Below are positions 23,383-30,915 of a stretch of DNA of 64,000 nt, one piece after another (the stretch's first letter is position 1; the number at the start of each line of letters is the position of its first letter). The notes beneath the pieces were generated by a model. The model was given only the letters and a program-made list of their open reading frames with translations, was not told where the DNA came from and searched no databases. The stretch is from Symbiodinium kawagutii (Eukaryota; Sar; Dinophyceae; Suessiales; Symbiodiniaceae), in the NCBI GenBank assembly GCA_009767595.1, contig VSDK01010122.1:38440-102439 (forward strand). The letters are read 5' to 3'. The position numbers and the translations under genes were made by a program.

Positions 23383-23489
23383 AATTCAAATGAGCCAAAG
23401 CTCACTTGAGCCAAAATGGCATCCACCCACCATCCCCTTTGCACTACGTTGTTCAGCAGAAAAGACCGTTACACTTTCTTTTCTTTCCC
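23383..23489 (-). repeat. Split direct repeat a2 (internal)
   Basis: 107 bp, identical to 30809-30915. It contains the second copy of the spliced-leader match. Confidence 0.93.
23405..23420 (-). promoter_or_regulatory. Spliced-leader relic in the internal repeat a2
   Basis: Same 16-base match as at 30831-30846, carried because a2 is a copy of a1. Confidence 0.8.
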
Positions 23490-23620
23490 AACAACTTCAC
23501 GTGCATTTGCCAGCTCACATCTTTTTCCATTGGTGTAGGTTTGCACGGCTGGGTTCCATCCCAGACCTGATTTCCACCAGGATTTTCAACTGGATGCCAG
23601 GCTTGGCAACTGACACCTCA
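23490..23620 (-). repeat. Split direct repeat b1 (internal)
   Basis: 131 bp, identical to 23229-23359 and directly abutting a2, with no bases between them. The recombinase ORF stops at its inner edge (23618). Confidence 0.93.
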
Positions 23621-24349
23621 ATTGCTCTGCGCCATAGCCTGGCACTTCTGGCATAGGGATCCTTCCACCTTCGTGCCGAAGACGAAATCAGCCTTAAAGA
23701 AATGCCAGCCGCATCTTGTTCTCCAAGTGAAAGGAGGTGAGCAAATGGCTCGTGAGATGTTGTTGTGGTACACTTTGCTCCCCACAGCCTGTACGAAAGG
23801 AGGGAGCAAATGGTTGTTAACCGCACTCCTTTGCCGAAGATGTTCGATCTCCTCATCCAATGTGAGGAGTGCTTTCTGTTGATTGTCCTTCGCCACGGCC
23901 AGCTCGGCAAGGAGTTGATTCTTCGTAGCTTCCAGGTGGGCAAGGGACTTGGGGTCAAGGCCAAGTGTGTCAAGCCTTTGCTTCGCAGGTCCCTCCCATT
24001 GAGCGTTCCCGTGAATTCCTGGGTTGTTGACAGGTAAAGTCTCTAGGGCTTCATTGGCGTATTCATAGATGACGTTGCTCTTCCATCTCCCCAGGAACGC
24101 CACCTGTGCTATACTCCATCCTGCTTTGATGTACATGAGAGCACCCGTGCGCCGAGCAGAATGGCCCGAGGCTCCTCCGCAAAACAGAGATTGCCAGCTG
24201 TGCACTAGGTCGTTCTTGGAAGCCTTCTTGCCCTTCTTGGTGATGCACGCCCAGCTTTGTTTGGATTCTCTCATCCCGTCTACCAGCCTGGCCGACGTGT
24301 ACACCGGGCAATCTTGCTTGCACGGCCACACATCACACGTGCACTGCAA
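23618..24349 (-). pseudogene. Tyrosine recombinase, C-terminal catalytic part (second frame)
   Basis: This frame supplies the rest of the enzyme: a Cys cluster (CTCDVWPCKQDCPVY), then GHSARRTGALMYIKAGWSIA, which holds the H-x-x-R pair (24149-24163), LGRWKSN with Gly-Arg-Trp, and IYEYANEA with the nucleophile Tyr (near 24046-24069). A coiled-coil stretch and a terminal Cys motif (TRCGWHFF... CQKC) follow. With the Arg from the other frame, all the R-H-R-Y residues of a tyrosine recombinase are present, but a one-base shift near 24350 separates them. It would recombine the circular DNA into the genome. Confidence 0.75.
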
Positions 24350-25689
24350 TACCCGCAGGACTCGATTGCGGTCTTGGTGAGGGGGAGGTCCAGCTTGATG
24401 GTCTTTGCGTCGAAGTCCAATTGGATGTGCTCCATCCTCAGCAATGCCAGTTCCACCTCCCTCAACATGAATATGGTGCCGAACTCGAAGAGCTGAAGGG
24501 CTAGCGGGACCTTGAGCTTTGAGATCTTCTCCTGCTCGTGCTCGATGAAGTGGTCGCCCTCGACACGCCTTGGAACTTCAGGAGCTTTCTTAGGTGGGCC
24601 CAGTGCTCTGCATGCGGATCGCTTGCATTGCTGCAATGTCCTGTCGAGTAGATCTGTCCACGTGTGTGAGGCCTCGATGTGCATGAGTTTGCACTCTCCC
24701 AGATAAATTGGTGCTGCTCGATAGCCTGCTTGTTTGAGCAAACCACCCACCAGCTTCAGCTTGTCCTCTTCCAACGGTAGCAGGGTACATCCTGGCCTTG
24801 CTGTCACGTACAACTTGTGGATGGTCTTGCGAATGGCAGCTTTCGACTCTCGTGAAGTGTTGGAGGCGAAATCCCGTTCCAACTTCTTGACCGCGTCCAT
24901 TGACTTCTGGGCTGCTCTGGCTAAGTACATGAGGCGGTCTGCTTTCATCTTCTTCGAAAGCTTGGTTTTGGGCGGTAGCTTGGGACGTCGCTTGTCTGCT
25001 TTCTCTACCTTCGCTGCGTCCTCTGGCTTGATCTCGTCGAACTGTTCTATCTTGTCCTGGTCCAGGGATGCGTGAGCTTTCTTCCTCGGACTAAAAGTTC
25101 GAAGCAAAACTTGCTTGGACTTGTTCAACATGGTTTCCACCGCCGCTTTCATCTTTCGTGCAGGGCCCTTGCCCGGCTTGTCCACGTCCACCTCGATGAT
25201 GTCAGCTGGGCCTTGCAGCTTGTGAGTGCTCATAGTGCGGAGGAGATCCAACTTGGTCGTCTCCGAGGAGAATGCTGTGGAAAAGGAACGTTTGGGGGCA
25301 ACCTTGTGTGTTTCGATCGCCGCTTCGAGGGGACCTTCGTGCGGAAGAGGAAGATCCTGACTTGCTTGAAGAACACCTTCCCTATCACCTTCCCCCCTAG
25401 TTAGTGGGATATCGGCTTGTTGGTTCTCCTTGTCAAACTCGCCAATCCCAACTGCCTGACTTGGGCGTTTTGGCCCGCGAGTTCGAATGAGGGACCCCAA
25501 AGCCACGGTCTCGGGGGGTCTCGGTCCCAGTGGTGGCCTGCTTCGGGTCGACCACGAGGTCGAAAGTGGCGGAACACGCGCCAAGCCAACCAGGCCACCA
25601 GGCAAAGGTGGGCCAGAAGGCCCGTCAAAGTCATCCATTGGACCAACCCCACGAGCGCCCCCATCTGAGCCAACTGCAAGTGAAACCAA
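24280..25689 (-). CDS. Tyrosine recombinase, N-terminal and first catalytic part (frameshifted)
   Basis: A Pro-rich and Lys-rich N-terminal region leads into a helical core-binding region (KLKLVGGLLKQAGYRAAPIY, HTWTDLLDRTLQQCKRSACR) and then the first recombinase box, FMLREVELALLRMEHIQLD, whose LREVE Arg is the likely first catalytic Arg. The frame runs on through KTIKLDLPLTKT and is lost near 24360; the residues after it (SCGYCSARVMCGRAS) are out of frame. The remainder is on 23618-24349. The upstream limit 25689 has no ATG, so the true start may be spliced or further upstream. Confidence 0.75.
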   Translation of the reverse strand: MVSLAVGSDGGARGVGPMDDFDGPSGPPLPGGLVGLARVPPLSTSWSTRSRPPLGPRPPETVALGSLIRTRGPKRPSQAVGIGEFDKENQQADIPLTRGEGDREGVLQASQDLPLPHEGPLEAAIETHKVAPKRSFSTAFSSETTKLDLLRTMSTHKLQGPADIIEVDVDKPGKGPARKMKAAVETMLNKSKQVLLRTFSPRKKAHASLDQDKIEQFDEIKPEDAAKVEKADKRRPKLPPKTKLSKKMKADRLMYLARAAQKSMDAVKKLERDFASNTSRESKAAIRKTIHKLYVTARPGCTLLPLEEDKLKLVGGLLKQAGYRAAPIYLGECKLMHIEASHTWTDLLDRTLQQCKRSACRALGPPKKAPEVPRRVEGDHFIEHEQEKISKLKVPLALQLFEFGTIFMLREVELALLRMEHIQLDFDAKTIKLDLPLTKTAIESCGYCSARVMCGRASKIARCTRRPGW

Positions 25690-25786
25690 CGGCTTTAGGG
25701 GTTAGGGGTTAAGTTAGCAAACATGGAACACAACCACGGCACCTGGTGCAGCTTCAGTCATTTTGACACCCCTCGTTCGGATCAAG

Positions 25787-28691
25787 TTAGATCCATGTCA
25801 ACCAGGATCCCAAGCTGTCTTCGAGCCTGGTGGAGCCCCACAAATCGGGCTGCCGACCTGGTGTTGGCAGAGGGTAATAGGCCTCATTGCGGCCTGCTGC
25901 ACTACCTACAGTCACGTTGGTCAGCTCCGCAGGTTTCGGTGCTGCCTCCCAAATGCTGGGACGTGACAGGTAGTCCGCGATGTAATTCGCCTTACCTGGG
26001 ATGTGCTGCAAATGCACTTCCTCGATCTTCAAATCTTCGAGGATTATCCCTAGGCAGGCTCCAAGAAAATTTAGAGCTGGAGTGGCCGAGGACACCTTCT
26101 TCACCAGGGCGAGGGCAATGACGGAGTCTGCTTGGATGCTAAGCTGCAGCTGTTGGTTTGCTAGCTTTTGTCCCCAATGTTTGATGGCGACCAGTAAGGC
26201 AAGGCTCTCCACGATCCCTTGTGAGCTTGAAGAACCCAACTCAAAGTCCAAAGCCTTGGCATCGTCGCTGGTCACCGGGGAGCTCCAGGCTTCGATCAAC
26301 TGGTCGTTGATGGTGATGTAGCCTCCCATAGCCTCTGGGGAGGCATCGGTTGTGATGACCACTGCCGCACCACTTCGAGGTTTCAGCGAGATCTTCCTCG
26401 TCGGCCGAGCCTTCGTGACGTTGAGGTACTTCAGGAGTGCAATTCGGGCCCGTTCCAACCGTTTCACATGGAACAAGGATGACTTGTCCCTGTCGTCAGG
26501 TCTCTGCTGCCGCCTTCGTTCTTCTGTACCTGAACTCACTTCCCGTTCCCGTTCTGTGAGGACGGCGTACATCACCCTGACGATCCACTTGGCCCGCACC
26601 AACACCCCTGCCAACCAGGATACCTTGCCCGTCACCGTCCGGAGCTCTGCTAAGGGTGCCATGCCCTTGTTGGACCAGGATTCGAGGCGTTGTTGAAGAT
26701 CGTCCAAGAACTTCTCGGGCAGTGTGAGCAGCACCTCGTCGTTGGGGAGAAGCCTGAAGTCGATGCCTGCCCACACGATGTGGGCCCCCCGTTCGCCCTT
26801 GCGGATGGCGATGTCGAAGCCCAGGGCGGACATAGTGTATAAGACGAACCCCAATGTGAGGTTTCTTCGAGCCATCGTCCCCTGGAAGACCCAAAAGGAA
26901 TCGTCTAGATACACTTGGTGTTGTCCATCACCAGGCGGGATGCACGATTGGATTGCTCGTGCTGCCCAAGCCGCTGTTCTCGACCACAACAACGGTGCGG
27001 TCTTGAAGCCAAACAAAAGGCTTCGAAAGAGCAGGTAGCCGTCGCCTGAGATGTCGGGGGTGACGCAATGCTCGAGTTCATCTCGATGGACAGAGAGATG
27101 TGGAAACGCATCACTCACATCAATGAGCGTCATTTCTCTCGTCCAGTTCTGTCTCTGCTCCTCCACCGAAGGCACAGGGTGGAGGTTTCGCATCGCCCGC
27201 AAAGTTCGAAGTGCATCCATCGCCACCGGGAGGACCAGCTTCTCTTTCAAGGTGGCTTTCGAATTACCACCGCTCCTCTTGAGGTCGATTATCAGCCTCC
27301 TCTTTCGGGTTCCATCTTGCCGTTCTTTGATGATCAGGGCAAGTTTTGAAATGGTTCCCCGGCTGAAGGAGTCGTAGAGGTCGTCCTCGGTGATCCTTAC
27401 CACGATGCCTTTGTCCACCAGTCGTTGCACTTCTATTTCAGCATCTTCGGGGTTATCCCGCACCGAGCTGTAGTTGGCGATAGGGCCGCAAGACAGCTGG
27501 GTGATGGAGTCCAGCTGGCACGCCTCCTCAGCGTTTCGCTCTGCTGGTGGGAAGATGCCCTTGGAGGCGATGTCCATGTTGATGCCAAGCGGAGTTCCAT
27601 CCCTGATCCACTTGGCCACCTCGGTGTCAGGGTCGTTGGCCTTGCGGGTCCAGGCCTCGATGATTCCATGATCCAGAGGCGACCTGGTAACCCATCTCGA
27701 GGATAAGTTGACGTTGGGGTGATTTCTGGCCCCCACGATCCTCTTGATCACCGCCTTCCAGTCCTCCACGCTTCGCATGTGAAGATAACAATCCTCCGTG
27801 CCATAGCTCTCGGCCGTCTCCCATACCTCCAAATGCTTGGCGGCAAACATCTCCCACGCTGAGAAGATCCTCAAGCCCAAGTTGATTGCGGTGGGACATC
27901 CTGCTACCACTTCAGCAGGATTCTTCATACCTCCCAAGAAGTTGAGCTTGGCCGGATCCTTGTCTTTGCTCCTGGTGTCCTTGAGCATGCCATATGGACC
28001 GTCTCCCCCCTTCCAAGGCCGTTGCAGGTTTCTATGACCTTGCTGCTCACCTTCGTGCCCAGGTTCAACTTTAGGCCTTTCTGGGGAAGGGGTGTAGGAT
28101 TCATAGGTGTATTCACTGGGAGGTCCTCCGCTTTCCTTCTTTGGTCGTGTGAGGCACTTCTGAGCTTCCGCCTCGGTCAAAGGCGGTTCCATCTTCGCAC
28201 TCTTGTCGGCAGGGAAAGGTTCCTCTCTTCTTCGACTTCCCTCCGACTTCCTCTTGTTCTGCTCGTCTCGAAGCTTCTCCAAGGTCTTCTTGGCGGCCAT
28301 CTCCCTCTGCCTGGGGTATTCTGCTCTGCCCATCTTCGCGAAGTGCTCCATCAACAGCTGAGCATACTTCTTACATAGGGCCGTGGGGTATCTTCCCGCA
28401 GCTTCTGACCTCGTCTTTCCCACCACAGGCTCGTGGGTTGCGCCTTCGCCACATTCACATTCTCCCCGAAGCTCCGCTATGTTCCTAAGGGTGCCACCGA
28501 ACAGCTGCGGCTTCTTGTGTTTCTTACCCACCTCCAGGTCGTTCTCATAGAGGCAGGTGTCAAACTGCGCAAGCACGAAGTCCTGCCTCAGCACCAAGTC
28601 GTTCACCTCGGGCAACTCCCACGCAGACAGGTGTTCGCGATGATCCGAAGGTGGGGGGTTTTCAAGTGTGGCTGAACCTGGCTGAAGGCTT
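25787..28691 (-). CDS. pol: Methyltransferase C-terminus, reverse transcriptase and RNase H
   Basis: About 960 open codons; the frame opens after a stop near 28692. The first 110 residues finish the methyltransferase-like domain (ENPP, SAWELPEV, a CECGEGATH cluster, AAGRYPTALCKKYA). Reverse transcriptase follows: KLALIIKERQDGTRKRRLI, MTLIDVSDAFPHLSVHRDE, LLFGFKTAPLLWSR and the catalytic YLDD (near 26900-26911). RNase H has TTDASPEAMGGY, the Glu of GIVESLALLVAIKHWG, QADSVIALALVKK and PGKANYIADYLSR, so all four acidic residues are present. It would copy the element RNA to DNA and remove the template. The frame is intact from 28691 to its stop at 25787, so this part could still be functional. 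Confidence 0.85.
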
Positions 28692-29273
28692 GATCAGCTC
28701 GTCATGCCTAGAGTCCATGACGTGGCGCATGATGTGAGCCGATCTCGAGGCATGCAGTGTACCTTCGTCACATTCAGCTTTGCGAGCAGGGGTGAGTCCT
28801 GGTAGTCCATAGGGATACTGTCGAGACCGTACAGGTCCCGGGTATCCCACAGCATCACGCCATCGAAGTTTCGAGAACGTGGTGCACGGGAATCCTGAGT
28901 GAAAGCCGTCCCAGAAACCGGCCTTCGCCTTCTTGAGGTGTTCCCCGTAGGGTTCGCTTTCGAGGAGGTCGACACCCTTCTTCTTTTCCGCGGACGTCAC
29001 CTCCACCTTGATGCCCCACTCATTGGCCGCCTCCATGATGGCCTCACTTAACGGGTCCTCCGGCCCTGCATAGTGATGCAAGAACCGAAAGATCCTTCGG
29101 TCCATGAACTCCTCCCAGGTCATCATGGTGTTGCGATTGGCTGAAGAACCTTCTTCACGTTGTTCTTCATCTCCGCCTCCACGGTCCTCTTCATCGTTGG
29201 GCCTCCTTCGCTTAGCTTTCCGTTCGTCTCGGGCAGGTGCGTCTGCTTCTCGTTTGACTTGGTCGGCTTCCAT
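28662..29273 (-). CDS. Methyltransferase-like domain, N-terminal part (frame then breaks)
   Basis: The frame is open from 29507; the first likely Met (MEADQVKREADAPARD) is at 29273. After a basic linker it reads a Rossmann-like sequence: FLHHYAGPEDPLSEAI (where motif I of C5-cytosine methyltransferases would be), then GVDLLES, then GFHSGFPCTTFSKLRW, in which PC-x-x-FS matches catalytic motif IV with its Cys. The frame ends in a stop at 28662. In the adjacent frame the sequence continues with TLENPPPSDHREHLSAWELP, whose EN fits motif VI. A one-base indel between about 28662 and 28691 therefore seems to split the domain. Retrotransposon-borne C5 methyltransferases are reported in Symbiodinium, and classic DIRS elements carry a different adenine-type one; activity here is not shown. 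Confidence 0.6.
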   Translation of the reverse strand: MEADQVKREADAPARDERKAKRRRPNDEEDRGGGDEEQREEGSSANRNTMMTWEEFMDRRIFRFLHHYAGPEDPLSEAIMEAANEWGIKVEVTSAEKKKGVDLLESEPYGEHLKKAKAGFWDGFHSGFPCTTFSKLRWRDAVGYPGPVRSRQYPYGLPGLTPARKAECDEGTLHASRSAHIMRHVMDSRHDELIKPSARFSHT

Positions 29274-29359
29274 GCCTGCGACCACCACGAGGATCAACCA
29301 GTCACCTTCGTCGCCTCGAGCTCTTCCATCTCGATGCCAATCTCGTCGAAGCCAAGAGA

Positions 29360-30757
29360 TCAGCTTTGCTTCTTCGGGCACTGGTGTGCTGGGTGACCTG
29401 GAGAATCGCAAATGGTGCAGCGGTGGTCTCTTTCCACCTTTCCAACGCAGGCGGCACCTGGAGGGAGCCCAGCACAGTCCCCATTTCCGTAGTTCCAGCC
29501 GTAGCATTTTTCTTTCCTATTTCCCTTGCCCTTTGAATTCCCCTTTCCTTTCTTTCCACCCTTCTTGATATGTGCCTTCGCCGTGTTCTTGGGCTTTGTC
29601 TCCTGGGTGGTCTTCGAAGGGGAGTGCAAGGGTTCCGTGGGTGCTCTCAAAGCTTCTGATCCCCCCGTCATCGATGTTGCAGCCACCGACTCGGCTGGTG
29701 TGAGGGGTTTCCCACGGCTTCCTTGAGATAGCCATGCATTGGCTGGGATGTGGACCTGCTCGTTCCAGAAGCTGCCATCTTGGACGAGCAACCTGAACAG
29801 TGCCTCCCAAGGATCGGCTGCGGTCCATCCCATCGGAGCCTTCCCCCCGTTGAGCACGTCCATCGCCGTGGTGACCTTCTTCCTGGCCAAGTGCTCCGAT
29901 CTCGCCAAGTGGTCCGCTTCCACAATCAGATGCCAGGCCCCTGGGTAAAGTCGACTGAGCTTCTCTATGTGGGCTTCGTAGGAGACCATCGTCGCCATCG
30001 TCACGATGTCGAGCATTATGAGTGTGGTTCTGTAAACTCGAAAGCTTGCAGTCCACTGTTGTATGTTTGAGGGTCCCGGCAATTCTTTCATCAGCCACCC
30101 CCCATCTGGGGATGGCAAATATGTGCGGTACTTGGCCGCCCGCATGGTCTTCTTCCCGAAGGGGTGGAAGATGCCGAAGTCGGCGAACGGGACACCACCT
30201 GCTTCCAAGCGCTTCTTCATCGCCGAGAGCTGCTCCACTGTCGGGTCCTCGTTCTCCAGTGGTAGTGCCCCCAGCTTCTGAATGTAACCTTCGAGCCAAA
30301 CTTGACGTTGACCTTCCGAACAGATCACGAACTCCGTCTCGTCCGCCTGGTCCAAGACGGCTGCATACTTCATCTTGCGTTCGGTTGTTGCCGTGGGGCT
30401 CGAAGAGGAGGAAGGTGCCGGAGGTGGTGATGTCGTCATAGTGGGGGCCCAAGGATCTGGGTCCGTCCAGTGGTCCAGGTTGAGTCCTTGGTCCACATGT
30501 AATTTTCTCCTCGCAAGGCGGTAGACCAACCCGATCTGCGCGGCCTGGATCACCGTCAAGTGGTCCCCGGAGTCCAAGGTGGCCGCCTCCGCAGTGCCTC
30601 CCACGGCAGCGGGTGGCAAGCTTGCCATCAGCCGGTAGTCGTCGCCCGGGTCGCCAGCGCTCGTAGTCCAGGCTGTCCACACTGCATCGTCCACAGAGAA
30701 GAAGGAGCGACAGGCAGCCAAGGAGTGGTAGGTGGACAAGTCGGTGGGCCAGGCCAT
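29360..30757 (-). CDS. gag: Gag-like protein with CCHC zinc knuckle
   Basis: 465 codons from an ATG at 30757. The middle part (FRVYRTTLIMLDIVTMATMV, then IEKLSRLYPGAWHLIVEADH) is a capsid-like helical region as seen in dinoflagellate retroelement Gags. The C-terminus has a Lys/Gly-rich basic stretch, a first Cys cluster (CYGWNYGNGDC) and a CCHC knuckle (CTICDSPGHPAHQC, spacing C-x2-C-x4-H-x4-C) that should bind the element RNA. The protein would package RNA in cytoplasmic particles (family knowledge). The frame is intact, and the next ORF overlaps it in another frame, which leaves room for a frameshifted Gag-Pol product. Confidence 0.8.
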   Translation of the reverse strand: MAWPTDLSTYHSLAACRSFFSVDDAVWTAWTTSAGDPGDDYRLMASLPPAAVGGTAEAATLDSGDHLTVIQAAQIGLVYRLARRKLHVDQGLNLDHWTDPDPWAPTMTTSPPPAPSSSSSPTATTERKMKYAAVLDQADETEFVICSEGQRQVWLEGYIQKLGALPLENEDPTVEQLSAMKKRLEAGGVPFADFGIFHPFGKKTMRAAKYRTYLPSPDGGWLMKELPGPSNIQQWTASFRVYRTTLIMLDIVTMATMVSYEAHIEKLSRLYPGAWHLIVEADHLARSEHLARKKVTTAMDVLNGGKAPMGWTAADPWEALFRLLVQDGSFWNEQVHIPANAWLSQGSRGKPLTPAESVAATSMTGGSEALRAPTEPLHSPSKTTQETKPKNTAKAHIKKGGKKGKGNSKGKGNRKEKCYGWNYGNGDCAGLPPGAACVGKVERDHRCTICDSPGHPAHQCPKKQS

Positions 30758-30808
30758 GCGCGAGGAGCATCATGTAGATCACGAAGTCCAGGATCGCGTT
30801 CACGAGAA

Positions 30809-30915
30809 AATTCAAATGAGCCAAAGCTCACTTGAGCCAAAATGGCATCCACCCACCATCCCCTTTGCACTACGTTGTTCAGCAGAAAAGACCGTTACAC
30901 TTTCTTTTCTTTCCC
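30809..30915 (-). repeat. Split direct repeat a1 (5' end of element)
   Basis: 107 bp, identical to 23383-23489. It forms the 5' leader of the element, 52 bp upstream of the Gag start at 30757. Confidence 0.93.
30831..30846 (-). promoter_or_regulatory. Spliced-leader relic in the 5' repeat a1
   Basis: The minus strand reads GCCATTTTGGCTCAAG, identical to the last 16 of the 22 bases of the dinoflagellate trans-spliced leader. It lies in sense orientation 74 bp upstream of the Gag ATG, where the leader sits in a mature mRNA. A second, truncated leader-like stretch (TTTGGCTCA) follows within 15 bp, as in recycled cDNAs with tandem relic leaders. In this copy 69 bp of element precede the leader, so it is embedded and not terminal. 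Confidence 0.8.

Larger units (their letters stand above)
23229..30915 (-). mobile_element. Ngaro/PAT-type tyrosine-recombinase (DIRS-order) retrotransposon, complete, 7,687 bp
   Basis: On the minus strand the order is a1 repeat (30915-30809), Gag, methyltransferase-like domain, RT-RNase H, tyrosine recombinase, b1 (23620-23490), a2 (23489-23383), 23-bp spacer, b2 (23359-23229). Split direct repeats with a1 at the 5' end and b1-a2-b2 at the 3' end are the hallmark of Ngaro/PAT-type DIRS elements, which integrate as circles through a tyrosine recombinase and make no target duplication; none is visible here. The b1/a2 junction exactly fuses the two element ends, as expected of a circle-junction copy. 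Both repeat pairs are identical in sequence, so insertion is recent. The reading frame is broken near 28662-28691 and near 24350. The element is more GC-rich than its surroundings and sits in an 11-bp minisatellite. Confidence 0.93.

Noticed and set aside
25692..25712. Telomere-like CTTTAGGGGTTAGGGGTTA
   Set aside because: Only two imperfect TTTAGGG-like units inside the retrotransposon between two ORFs; too short for a telomere relic and explained by chance.
29517..30824. 435-codon minus-strand ORF overlapping Gag
   Set aside because: A second open frame caused by high GC; the zinc knuckle and capsid-like sequence are in the 29360-30757 frame.
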